From: Bacillota bacterium
GTDB taxonomy: Bacteria; Bacillota; UBA4882; UBA8346
Direction: 5' to 3'
DNA length: 37,180 nucleotides
NCBI GenBank assembly: GCA_023435225.1
Contig: JAEYRX010000036.1
Location: 1 to 37,180, forward strand
A program made the translations under genes and the position numbers. Within the stretch, counting starts at the first letter, position 1. Each line of letters begins with the position of its first letter. This document shows positions 30,358 through 37,180 of the stretch, one piece after another. The notes under the pieces were generated by a model that was not told the origin of the DNA, did no database searches, and saw nothing but the letters and a program-made list of their open reading frames with translations.

Positions 30358-31401
30358 ATGGCGATTAAAGTTTTAATTGTTGATGATTCAGCCCTGGTAC
30401 GGCAGGTATTGTCCGATATTATTAAAGCTGAACCAGGCTTTGTGCTTATTGGAACTGCTAATGATGGTGAAGAAGCACTAAATAAAATCAATAGTTTACG
30501 TCCTGATGTAGTAACTTTGGATATTGAAATGCCCCGGCTAAACGGTCTGGAATGTCTGGCGAAAATAATGGCCAATTCTCCATTACCGGTTATTATGGTG
30601 AGTTATTTATCAGTCAAGGGCGCTGAAGTGACTATGAAAGCTTTTGAATTAGGCGCTGTTGATTTTATTACTAAACCGTCACCACAAGCTATCGATACTT
30701 CCTCACTTAATCTGATCAAACAAGAGTTAATTCAAAAGATTAAAACCGCTGCCGGAGTTAATCTGAATAAATTAAAAGAGGTAGTTCCGGTTGGAGAAAG
30801 CCCAAAAGCAGTTAGGATAAAGAAAAATTTAAATCTGGATTTGGTCGCTATTGGTTCTTCCACCGGAGGACCAAAAGCGTTGTATTATTTGTTATCTCAG
30901 CTTCCAAAGGACTTTCCATTGGGTGTTGTCGTAGCTCAGCATATGCCGAAAGATTTTACCGCCGTATTTGCCAAAAGACTTAATGATTTTTGTGCTTTGG
31001 AGGTTACTGAAGCCAAAACCGGTGATTTGATAGAACCTGGGAAGGTTTTAATCGCTCCTTCGGGTTATCAGACAAAAATTATCCGGGTCAAGGATTCGTT
31101 ACAAATTGTTGTCTCAGAAGAACCAAGATTAATTTTGAAGCCCTCAGTTGATTATTTATTTAGCTCTTTAGCAGAGAGCTGCAAAGGAAGGGTTTTGGGA
31201 ATAATTTTAACCGGGATGGGAAGTGATGGCTCCCACGGGATGAGTCAATTACGTAATTTAGGAGCCAGGACTATAGCTCAAGATGAAGAAAGTTGTGTGG
31301 TTTATGGAATGCCGCGTGCGGCTGTAGAAGCCGGCGGAGTAGAGTTCGTGGAGAGTCTTACAAGTATTTATTCTAGAATAATAACAATACTTAATGAATA
31401 A
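30358..31401 (+). CDS. cheB: Chemotaxis protein-glutamate methylesterase/glutaminase CheB
   Basis: CheB (347 residues) demethylates and deamidates chemoreceptors. The receiver domain (about 1-120) has D9/D10, phospho-acceptor D55 in TLDIEMP, and K106 in FITKP. The methylesterase domain has catalytic S168 in GSSTGG, H195 in AQHMP, and an aspartate in LTGMGSDG. ATG 30358 follows GGGAAGGA. No other chemotaxis gene is in the window, so it may serve a chemosensory cluster elsewhere or a standalone array. Confidence 0.95.
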   Translation: MAIKVLIVDDSALVRQVLSDIIKAEPGFVLIGTANDGEEALNKINSLRPDVVTLDIEMPRLNGLECLAKIMANSPLPVIMVSYLSVKGAEVTMKAFELGAVDFITKPSPQAIDTSSLNLIKQELIQKIKTAAGVNLNKLKEVVPVGESPKAVRIKKNLNLDLVAIGSSTGGPKALYYLLSQLPKDFPLGVVVAQHMPKDFTAVFAKRLNDFCALEVTEAKTGDLIEPGKVLIAPSGYQTKIIRVKDSLQIVVSEEPRLILKPSVDYLFSSLAESCKGRVLGIILTGMGSDGSHGMSQLRNLGARTIAQDEESCVVYGMPRAAVEAGGVEFVESLTSIYSRIITILNE

Positions 31402-31582
31402 ATATTGATTTTTTGTCTATGGTAAACAGGAGTTAATTTCTACTAATACTCCGAATCTTAAAGTTTTTTTAGTCCTTAATCGTAAGTTAACATTAATGAG
31501 ATTATTTCCTTGGTACTTGTGCCAAAAAAAGGAGGAGTTATTTAAGAAGTGCCGAATCCTTAATTGAATGGAGGCGGTTGGC

Positions 31583-32242
31583 ATGATACTTTCAACCCAA
31601 CGAAGTCTCGCTTTACGTTGCCCCCTATGCGGTAGATTGGAGTTTCACCGAATATCTCTTTTTGAGTTTTCGGGACATTCTCAGTTAAAAGTCAGATGCA
31701 AATGTGGGTTTAATAAATTAATAATTAATACCAAAAATTTACGTGAGTTTTTTTTGCAGTTGCCTTGTTTAATATGTGAAGAAGTACATATTATTAAATT
31801 AATTAGATCCGATTTGTGGGAAAAACAGGCTTTAGTGCTACGTTGTACCGAAACCGGACAGGAACTAGGATATATCGGTACTGAATCAAATCTAGAGAAT
31901 ATTATTCAACAGAAAAAAGATGATATAGAAAGTATTGTTAATAATCTTGGTTTTGATGATTACTTTTCTAATCCACAGGTAATGTTCGAAGTTCTTAATC
32001 ATCTTCACCAAATAGCAGAACTGAATAAACTGTTTTGTTTATGTGGTAATAATCAGATTGAGATTGATGTATTTCCGGAAAAACTTGAGCTCCGTTGTCC
32101 CATATGTCAAAGTTTACATATTATTTATGCTGAAACAATTGAGGACTTAAGGATAGTAAAACAAGCAGATTTAATTGCACTTACCGAGAAAGGTTTTACC
32201 AGTTTTGACGCCAGCAAAGTACATCCTAATTTAAAATCGTGA
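31583..32242 (+). CDS. Multi-zinc-ribbon protein upstream of rho, unknown function
   Basis: A 219-residue cytosolic protein without a recognised family. It has two similar cysteine-rich halves: C13-x2-C16 with C39-x-C41 near the N-terminus and C152-x-C154 with C172-x2-C175 near the C-terminus, plus C62-x2-C65 between. The spacing suggests two structural zinc sites in mirror arrangement (CxxC then CxC, and CxC then CxxC). ATG 31583 follows GGAGGCGG; an upstream ATG at 31568 would precede it. It is co-directional with rho but 338 nt away. Confidence 0.62.
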   Translation: MILSTQRSLALRCPLCGRLEFHRISLFEFSGHSQLKVRCKCGFNKLIINTKNLREFFLQLPCLICEEVHIIKLIRSDLWEKQALVLRCTETGQELGYIGTESNLENIIQQKKDDIESIVNNLGFDDYFSNPQVMFEVLNHLHQIAELNKLFCLCGNNQIEIDVFPEKLELRCPICQSLHIIYAETIEDLRIVKQADLIALTEKGFTSFDASKVHPNLKS

Positions 32243-32394
32243 TTCCTCCTGAGTATTATCAAATTAGGATCAAGTTAAATCTCACCTTATTTTCCCACGG
32301 TTTTGTTAACCAATAGATTACCCTTTCACCTCCGGTGATAGAAAATTTATAATCGAATAGAATAGATTATAAGAATATTACTCCGCTTAAACTT

Positions 32395-32429
32395 CAATTG
32401 AAAATTGAGAATTTACAATTGACAATTAA
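32395..32429 (+). repeat. Single-arm heptad array L (rho leader)
   Basis: Five uninterrupted 7-nt units: CAATTGA, AAATTGA, GAATTTA, CAATTGA, CAATTAA. No complementary second arm of comparable length was found, so this looks like half of a heptad element or an incipient one. The unit resembles the left array of element I (CAGTTGA, CAATTAG). Confidence 0.65.
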
Positions 32430-32517
32430 AATCCAAAATATAATAATGAATAATATTGATTAAAATAAGTATTGTTGTTTCTTACGAAACTTGAAAAATG
32501 AGTTTTAAGGTGTTAAT

Positions 32518-32546
32518 TTGGACTTATTTTAATTATGTTATTATAT
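32518..32546 (+). promoter_or_regulatory. Candidate promoter of rho
   Basis: TTGGAC (32518-32523) with TTATAT (32541-32546) at 17-nt spacing; an overlapping extended -10 TGTTATTAT (32536-32544) is an alternative with 15-nt spacing. It lies 35-40 nt upstream of the rho start. Confidence 0.45.
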
Positions 32547-32580
32547 ATATTTATTTCCTATTTGAGGAGGCAACAATTGT

Positions 32581-33870
32581 ATGCAATTAGCTGAATTAGA
32601 ATCAAAAACACTGCAAGAATTGCAGGATATGGCAAGGGAATTTGAAATAGAGAATTATACCAAATTCCGAAAGCGGGAGTTAATTTTTGAACTCTTAAAA
32701 GTATTAGCCGTAAAGGAAGGATTAATTTTTTCCCAAGGAGTTCTGGAGATCTTGCCGGAAGGCTTTGGGTTCCTCCGGGTCGAGTGTTATAGTCCGGGGC
32801 CGGAAGATATATATGTATCAGCTTCACAGATCCGGCGATTTAACCTTCGAACCGGAGATCTGGTCTCCGGACAGGTTAGACCACCAAAGGATAATGAAAG
32901 ATATTTTGCCTTATTAAAAGTGCAGGCTGTTAATTATGTAGATCCCGATACTTTACGATTACGTAATCATTTTGAAGAATTAACTCCGATTTATCCCACT
33001 GATCGTGTTCGTTTGGAAACAGTCCCTAAAGAAACCGCTATGAGATTGGTTGATATTATGGCCCCGGTTGGAAAAGGGCAAAGAGGAATGATTGTAGCCC
33101 CTCCAAAAGCAGGCAAAACTACCCTCTTAAAGAAAATCGCCAACAGCATTACGGAAAATCATCCCGATATTAGTTTAATTGTCTTACTTATAGATGAACG
33201 GCCGGAAGAAGTAACCGATATGTCCCGCTCGGTAAAAGGGGAAGTTGTAAGTTCAACCTTTGATTTACCGGCTGATAACCATGTCAGGGTGGCTGAATTA
33301 GTACTTGAACGGGCCAAAAGAATGGTTGAAATCGGTAAAGATGTGATCATTTTACTTGATTCAATTACCCGGTTAGCCCGCGCCTATAACTTAGTAGAAC
33401 CTCCCAGTGGAAGAACGTTATCCGGTGGTGTCGACCCCAGTGCTTTGCATAAACCGAAAAGGTTTTTTGGTGCAGCTAGAAATATTGAGGAAGGTGGCAG
33501 TTTGACCATAATGGCCACTGCTTTAGTTGAGACCGGTTCGAGGATGGATGATGTGATCTTTGAGGAATTTAAAGGAACCGGTAATATGGAGCTTCATCTT
33601 GACCGTAAGCTGGCTGATCGTCGGATTTTCCCGGCAATTGATATTATTAAATCCGGTACCAGAAAAGAAGAATTATTATTAAAGCCGGAAGAGTTAGAAT
33701 GTACTTGGGTTTTAAGAAAAGTATTAGGCTCATTAGGCCCGGCGGAGACCACCGAGCTTTTATTGGATAGGTTAACTCATACCAAATCAAATGAGGAGTT
33801 TCGAGAGATGATTATGACCTCTTCTTTTGCCGAAAACGTTTTAAAGAAAAGAAATAATACCGACAAGTAA
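32581..33870 (+). CDS. rho: Transcription termination factor Rho
   Basis: Rho (429 residues) is the hexameric RNA translocase that terminates transcription. Residues 1-45 form the Rho-N helical domain (LESKTLQELQDMAREFEIENYTKFRKRELIFELL); the cold-shock-like RNA-binding domain follows (GVLEILPEGFGFLR, about 53-66). Walker A is PPKAGKTT (174-181); Walker B is VIILLDSITRLARAYN; GRTLSGGVDP lies in the Q/R-loop region. The N-domain has no long insertion, so it resembles the compact form. ATG 32581 lies 10 nt after GAGGAGG. Confidence 0.97.
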   Translation: MQLAELESKTLQELQDMAREFEIENYTKFRKRELIFELLKVLAVKEGLIFSQGVLEILPEGFGFLRVECYSPGPEDIYVSASQIRRFNLRTGDLVSGQVRPPKDNERYFALLKVQAVNYVDPDTLRLRNHFEELTPIYPTDRVRLETVPKETAMRLVDIMAPVGKGQRGMIVAPPKAGKTTLLKKIANSITENHPDISLIVLLIDERPEEVTDMSRSVKGEVVSSTFDLPADNHVRVAELVLERAKRMVEIGKDVIILLDSITRLARAYNLVEPPSGRTLSGGVDPSALHKPKRFFGAARNIEEGGSLTIMATALVETGSRMDDVIFEEFKGTGNMELHLDRKLADRRIFPAIDIIKSGTRKEELLLKPEELECTWVLRKVLGSLGPAETTELLLDRLTHTKSNEEFREMIMTSSFAENVLKKRNNTDK

Positions 33871-33916
33871 TCATAATATATATTAAATTGAATTGATAGA
33901 AATAATTTCCAGAATT

Positions 33917-33960
33917 AGGTCCTCCAGGTAGGGTAAGACTACAGGTAGGACTTTCTTTTT
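33917..33960 (+). terminator. Probable intrinsic terminator after rho
   Basis: AGGTCCTCC (33917-33925) pairs with GGTAGGACTT (33943-33952) with one bulge and one G-U pair, then TTCTTTTTTT. It lies 46 nt after the rho stop and just before the ribosome binding site of the M23 gene. Confidence 0.6.
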
Positions 33961-33974
33961 TTGGAGGATCCAGC

Positions 33975-34856
33975 GTGAAAATAATATTTAAAAAATGGCA
34001 GGTTTATTTTTGGCTAATTTTTTTATTGGTAAGCGCTATAAATAATTTTTCGGTTTCATTGGTGAACAGTCAAATGCTTAGTAAAATAAACTCCGATCCG
34101 GGGGATTCGTTGACTCCGGTTCGAAGCTTTATAACTAAAAGAGCCTTATTAGAAATAGAATTAATAAAGCATACTATAAAAAAAGGTGAGAATTTATATC
34201 AGTTAAGTAAGGAATACTTTGTCCCGCTTGGTTCATTAAAAACAATTAATAATATCAGTAATCCTAACCGGATAAAAGAGGGGCTGGTTCTTTATATCCC
34301 ACCGGTAGATGAAAAAGCTTTGTTTATACAGCGATACCGGGTTTTACCGGACGACTCCTTATATTCTATTTTAAAGAAGTATAATATAAAATTGTGGCAG
34401 TTTAGAAGGCTAAATCCTTTGGTTAAAAATAAGTTGATAATAGGTACATCGATTTTTTTACCGTCTAGGCCTTTAAAATCTGCCAAATCAAGTTTTTTTA
34501 TTAGACCGATCAGAGGATTTATGACTTCCCGTTATGGAATACGATGGGGAAGAATGCATTACGGTCTTGATCTGGCAGCGCCTATTGGTACACCGGTAAA
34601 AGCAGCCGGTTCCGGAAGAGTAATATTTGCCGGGTGGTTGGGAAGTTATGGGCAGTTAATCAAAATTAAACATGGTAGATATTGTACCTATTACGGACAC
34701 TTATCCAAAATGATGGTAAACAGAGGGGAACTGGTAAAACAAGGGGAGATTATTGGTTTAGTCGGAGCGACCGGCCGGGCTTACGGAAGTCATCTTCATT
34801 TTGAAGTGGAACAGAATGGAAAGAAGTTAAATCCATATTTGTTCATAAGGCGATAA
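33975..34856 (+). CDS. Secreted/anchored LysM-M23 metallopeptidase
   Basis: A 293-residue cell-wall hydrolase of the M23 (lysostaphin/LytM) family. The N-terminus has a hydrophobic export segment (VYFWLIFLLVSAINNF). Two LysM peptidoglycan-binding repeats follow: HTIKKGENLYQLSKEYFVP near 55 and YRVLPDDSLYSILKKYNIK near 120. The M23 zinc ligands are H and D in HYGLDLAAP and the HLHFE motif near the C-terminus, cutting peptide cross-links of peptidoglycan. GTG 33975 follows TTGGAGG at 8 nt. It lies between two terminators, so it is probably monocistronic; its promoter is unclear. Confidence 0.92.
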   Translation: MKIIFKKWQVYFWLIFLLVSAINNFSVSLVNSQMLSKINSDPGDSLTPVRSFITKRALLEIELIKHTIKKGENLYQLSKEYFVPLGSLKTINNISNPNRIKEGLVLYIPPVDEKALFIQRYRVLPDDSLYSILKKYNIKLWQFRRLNPLVKNKLIIGTSIFLPSRPLKSAKSSFFIRPIRGFMTSRYGIRWGRMHYGLDLAAPIGTPVKAAGSGRVIFAGWLGSYGQLIKIKHGRYCTYYGHLSKMMVNRGELVKQGEIIGLVGATGRAYGSHLHFEVEQNGKKLNPYLFIRR

Positions 34857-34929
34857 AAACGAAGTAATTTGCATAAAACATAAAGGAGAGCTTCTAAGAG
34901 GGAGCTATTTATTATAAAAGAGCAATTTT

Positions 34930-34961
34930 GGGAAGGAATATAATTCACCTTCCCTTGTTTT
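34930..34961 (+). terminator. Intrinsic terminator before ctsR
   Basis: GGGAAGG pairs with CCTTCCC around an 11-nt loop and is followed by TTGTTTTTT. It lies 75 nt after the M23 stop and overlaps the candidate -35 of the ctsR promoter. Confidence 0.9.
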
Positions 34962-35002
34962 TTGGAGTTCTATTTATTACAATATGGTCAGATAAGGTCA
35001 GG
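34955..35002 (+). promoter_or_regulatory. ctsR promoter with overlapping CtsR operator
   Basis: TTGTTT (34955-34960) and TACAAT (34978-34983) are spaced 17 nt. Directly downstream lies GGTCAGA-TAA-GGTCAGG (34986-35002), a 7-3-7 direct repeat close to the CtsR consensus (RGTCAAA-NAN-RGTCAAA). The second half overlaps the GGAG ribosome binding site of ctsR, so bound CtsR would block both transcription start and translation initiation site. This is classic autoregulation of the ctsR-mcsA-mcsB operon. Confidence 0.85.
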
Positions 35003-35010
35003 AGTAAAAA

Positions 35011-35472
35011 ATGGGTAGTTTAGCTGATTTTATAGAACAATATTTGCGCCGTATTTTGGTGGAGAAGAAAAGCATAGAACTGCAGCGTAGAGAACTTGCC
35101 AAAATGTTTCGTTGTGCTCCGTCACAGATTAATTATGTCTTGGAGACACGATTTGGTCTTAATAGTGGTTATATTGTAGAGAGTAAAAGAGGCGGCGGCG
35201 GTTATATTAGGATTACCCAGGTTTCATGGGAAGTAGAAAGCTATCCTCAGTTGATTGGAGAGTTAATACCGGATGAGATTGATGAAGAAAATGTAGCCCA
35301 ATTGTTGAGTAGACTAGTAGAGGGGGATTTAATCGGGCTGCCATCGGCTCAATTAATTCATAAATTATTGAATGATGAGTTATCCGGTATCCCGGTAGAA
35401 CAAGCGGATTTTTTACGGGCTAAATTTTTAAAAGCTCTTTTAATGGTGTTAGGTAGTAAAACCGGAGAATAA
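35011..35472 (+). CDS. ctsR: Class III heat-shock repressor CtsR
   Basis: CtsR (153 residues) represses clp and its own operon and is inactivated at high temperature. The winged-helix DNA-binding part (ADFIEQYLRRILVEKKSIELQRRELAKMFRCAPSQINYVLETRFGLNSGYIVESKRGGGGYIRI) with its thermosensing glycine-rich loop RGGGG is intact. The C-terminal dimerisation half is shorter and less conserved. ATG 35011 follows AGGAG. In related bacteria mcsA follows within a few nt; here a repeat block intervenes. Confidence 0.96.
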   Translation: MGSLADFIEQYLRRILVEKKSIELQRRELAKMFRCAPSQINYVLETRFGLNSGYIVESKRGGGGYIRITQVSWEVESYPQLIGELIPDEIDEENVAQLLSRLVEGDLIGLPSAQLIHKLLNDELSGIPVEQADFLRAKFLKALLMVLGSKTGE

Positions 35473-35479
35473 GATGTCA

Positions 35480-35736
35480 TAGTCGTTCACGTCAATTTTC
35501 TATTGACCCAAATAAAATAATGAAGATTAACGTAGATCGACAAGCCTCGATAGCATTTTCTTGATAGTCGTCCACGCCAGCTTCCGCTGCGCACCTGAAA
35601 GAATGAAAATAAGGCTGGGTGAACGACAAGCGTCGATAGCATTTTCTATATAGTCGTCCACGCCAGCTTCCGCTGCGCACCTGAAAGAATGAAAATAAGG
35701 CTGGGTGAACGACAAGCGTCGATAGCATTATCTAAG
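35480..35736 (+). repeat. Three-copy ~86-bp tandem repeat between ctsR and mcsA
   Basis: Unit 1 is 35480-35564 (85 bp, diverged), unit 2 is 35565-35650 and unit 3 is 35651-35736. Units 2 and 3 are identical over their first 79 bp. All units start with TAGTCGT and end with CGACAAGC-TCGATAGCATT-like sequence. Within unit 2, GTCGTCCACGCCAGC (35567-35581) pairs with GCTGGGTGAACGAC (35614-35627); unit 1 has different bases but its equivalent arms (35482-35496 and 35526-35541) still pair. Units 2 and 3 are more GC-rich than the surroundings. A unit length not divisible by three argues against coding. Confidence 0.9.
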
Positions 35737-35756
35737 TAGAGAAATGGGGTGTTAAT

Positions 35757-36266
35757 ATGCTGTGTCAAAAATGTCAAGAAAGACCCGCTACAGTTCATTT
35801 AACTAAAATTTTAAATAATGATAAAACTGAACTGCATTTATGTGAGGTCTGCGCTAAAAATGCCGGTAATGAACTGGGGATAATTTTTGAACCCAGTTTT
35901 AGCTTTCAAAATTTGATAGCCGGTTTATTGGAGGGTGATTTAAACCTTTATCATCAACCGGATTCTCAACAAGAAATATATTGTCAAAATTGTGGTTTGA
36001 CTTTCTCTGATTTTACTAATAACGGTTTATTGGGTTGCGGGGAATGTTACCGAAACTTTCAAAGTGGGCTGGAGCCTTTACTAAAAAAGATACATGGTAG
36101 TGTTCGTCATACCGGAAAAGTTCCCAAACGTTCCGGCGGCAAATTCCGGGTCCGCAAAGAAATTGATGATTTGCGAGTACAATTGCAACAAGCAATTGGG
36201 AGAGAGGATTATGAAAAAGCGGCCTTTCTTCGTGATGAAATTAGGAATTTGGAAAAGGAACTGTAA
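35757..36266 (+). CDS. mcsA: McsA, zinc-finger activator of the McsB arginine kinase
   Basis: McsA (169 residues) activates McsB and modulates CtsR. Three CxxC pairs follow the first (C3/C6, C29/C32, C76/C79, C94/C97), the expected treble zinc-site arrangement. The C-terminal UVR motif is visible in LRVQLQQAIGREDYEKAAFLRDEIRNLEKEL. ATG 35757 is preceded by a TGGGGTG site. It follows the tandem repeat block and is 12 nt upstream of mcsB. Confidence 0.95.
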   Translation: MLCQKCQERPATVHLTKILNNDKTELHLCEVCAKNAGNELGIIFEPSFSFQNLIAGLLEGDLNLYHQPDSQQEIYCQNCGLTFSDFTNNGLLGCGECYRNFQSGLEPLLKKIHGSVRHTGKVPKRSGGKFRVRKEIDDLRVQLQQAIGREDYEKAAFLRDEIRNLEKEL

Positions 36267-36278
36267 GGAGGGATTAGT

Positions 36279-37180
36279 TTGAATAGACAAGAACATTTTA
36301 ACGATTTTTTACCCTCATGGATAAAGTCCGAAGGAGAAGCCGGTGACGTCACTATTAGCAGCCGGATACGTCTGGCGCGTAACTTTAAGGGATATCCTTT
36401 CCCCAGTTATGCCAAACAAGAGCAATTGAAACAGGTCGTGGAAGAGATCACCGGGATAATTAAAAATAAACCACCGTTGGAACCGATGGCTGTGATTAAA
36501 GTTGAAGATTTATCTCAGAACGACCGTTTGATTTTGGTAGAAAAACATTTGTGCAGTCCACAGTTTATTGAAAAGCCACAAAACCGGACCTTACTGGTAA
36601 ATCAAGAACAATCGGTCAGTATTATGGTTAACGAAGAAGACCATTTGCGGATTCAAGCCATCACACCGGGATTTACTTTAGAAGAAGCTTTGGGGTTGGC
36701 TAACAGAATTGACGATTATCTTGAAGAGCATATTGACCTTTGTTTTGATGAAAATTGCGGTTATTTGACAGCATGTCCTACTAACGCGGGAACAGGAATC
36801 AGGGCATCAGTTATGCTCCATCTTCCAGGACTGGCAATGGTTGATCAGGTGAAAAAAGTGTTGGCTGCTTTGACTCATATAGGAATAAGCATTAGAGGCC
36901 TATATGGTGAAGGTACGGAGTCAATGGGTGATATTTATCAGATCTCCAATTCAGTAACTATGGGTCATTCTGAGACAGACTTAGCAAGTAACTTGAAGAG
37001 CGTCTGCCGGCAATTGATTGAACGGGAAAGGGCAGTAAGAGAAGCTTTAATGCGAGATTCGAAAATTCAATTGGAAGATCGGATTTGCCGTTCTTATGGA
37101 GTCTTGACCCAAGCCCGAATGCTTACTTCACAGGAGGCCTTGAAGTTGTTATCTGATGTTAAATTGGGTTTGGAGTTGGG
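36279..37180 (+). CDS. mcsB: Protein-arginine kinase McsB (partial, 3' end cut by window)
   Basis: 300 codons are present and run off the window. McsB phosphorylates arginines to mark proteins for ClpCP and removes CtsR from DNA. Guanido-kinase features are visible: SSRIRLARNFKGYPFP near residue 28, VNEEDHLRIQ, the ENCGYLTACPTNAGTGIRASVMLHLPGL block with the active-site cysteine of the family, and RGLYGEGTESMGDIYQISN. TTG 36279 follows AAGGAGGG, 12 nt after the mcsA stop. Usually clpC follows. Confidence 0.95.
   Translation, partial: MNRQEHFNDFLPSWIKSEGEAGDVTISSRIRLARNFKGYPFPSYAKQEQLKQVVEEITGIIKNKPPLEPMAVIKVEDLSQNDRLILVEKHLCSPQFIEKPQNRTLLVNQEQSVSIMVNEEDHLRIQAITPGFTLEEALGLANRIDDYLEEHIDLCFDENCGYLTACPTNAGTGIRASVMLHLPGLAMVDQVKKVLAALTHIGISIRGLYGEGTESMGDIYQISNSVTMGHSETDLASNLKSVCRQLIERERAVREALMRDSKIQLEDRICRSYGVLTQARMLTSQEALKLLSDVKLGLEL

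Larger units (their letters stand above)
32243..32580. other. Long AT-rich leader region before rho
   Basis: A 338-nt gap without a gene. It contains a short TCACC-TCC-GGTGA stem (32329-32341), the single-arm heptad array at 32395-32429 and a plausible rho promoter near 32518-32544. Rho genes are often autoregulated through their leader; no specific attenuator or riboswitch fold was recognised here. Confidence 0.45.

Noticed and set aside
31402..31582. Terminator after cheB
   Set aside because: A GGAGT...ACTCC stem is followed by a T-run only after an 11-nt interval, which is too far for a confident intrinsic terminator.
32329..32341. TCACC-TCC-GGTGA stem before rho as a riboswitch or anti-Shine-Dalgarno device
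   Set aside because: The stem has only 5 bp, lies about 240 nt from the rho start and upstream of the likely promoter, and no surrounding conserved fold was seen.
35492..35728. Minus-strand open frames across the tandem repeat, with a repeated peptide
   Set aside because: They arise only because identical repeat units are read in shifted frames; the unit length is not a multiple of three, there is no ribosome binding site, and they contain no recognisable domain.
35480..35736. CRISPR array or integron attC-like array
   Set aside because: Units are directly adjacent ~86-bp repeats without variable spacers of constant length, there is no cas or integrase gene, and no attC core sites were recognised.
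36094..36282. Alternative + strand frame overlapping the end of mcsA
   Set aside because: It lies within the conserved UVR region of mcsA in another frame and has no ribosome binding site or similarity.

Overview
The window is an AT-rich chromosomal segment from a bacterium that is most likely a Bacillota (Firmicutes) lineage. Supporting evidence: a complete S10-spc-alpha ribosomal supercluster in Gram-positive order, with a KOW-domain gene between map and infA; the zinc form of S14; a CIRCE operator before groESL; and the CtsR-McsA-McsB heat-shock/protein-arginine-kinase cassette. A clostridial or Limnochordia-like placement is only an inference. No tRNA, rRNA, prophage, transposase or CRISPR array was seen.

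Layout. Positions 1-103 hold the 3' end of tuf. Positions 161-16926 run rpsJ, rplC, rplD, rplW, rplB, rpsS, rplV, rpsC, rplP, rpmC, rpsQ, rplN, rplX, rplE, rpsN, rpsH, rplF, rplR, rpsE, rpmD, rplO, secY, adk, map, KOW gene, infA, rpmJ, rpsM, rpsK, rpsD, rpoA, rplQ, all on the + strand, closed by an intrinsic terminator near 17000. truA follows. A leftward pair (17877-20576) encodes a GH57/DUF1957 alpha-glucan branching-type enzyme and a DUF4912 protein with a Rho-N-like N-terminus. Then come a secreted beta-propeller-like protein and an endonuclease/exonuclease/phosphatase-fold protein (+), a split LigD pair (polymerase and ligase on separate leftward genes), groES-groEL under CIRCE, a PolX-PHP polymerase, a tiny leftward membrane protein, a radical SAM protein, a secreted protein of unknown function, an orphan cheB, a zinc-ribbon protein, rho, a LysM/M23 peptidase, and ctsR-mcsA-mcsB (mcsB cut by the window end).

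The most unusual signal is non-coding. At least nine intergenic gaps in the ribosomal cluster and around truA, plus one before rho, are filled with degenerate 7-bp-period arrays. In most of them a left array faces a complementary right array, so that the gap can fold into a long hairpin. The base sequences differ between loci (at least five or six sequence families), yet the 7-nt period and the placement, from just after a stop codon to just before a Shine-Dalgarno, are the same. A second non-coding oddity is a three-copy, ~86-bp tandem repeat inserted between ctsR and mcsA, with arms that stay complementary although the first copy has diverged.

Regulation that can be read directly: CIRCE (HrcA) at groESL; a CtsR box overlapping the ctsR ribosome binding site; intrinsic terminators after rplQ, groEL, rho and the M23 gene. 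Many start codons are TTG (rplV, rplE, rplF, secY, rpoA, the radical SAM gene, mcsB and probably the LigD polymerase), each chosen from Shine-Dalgarno spacing and family N-termini.
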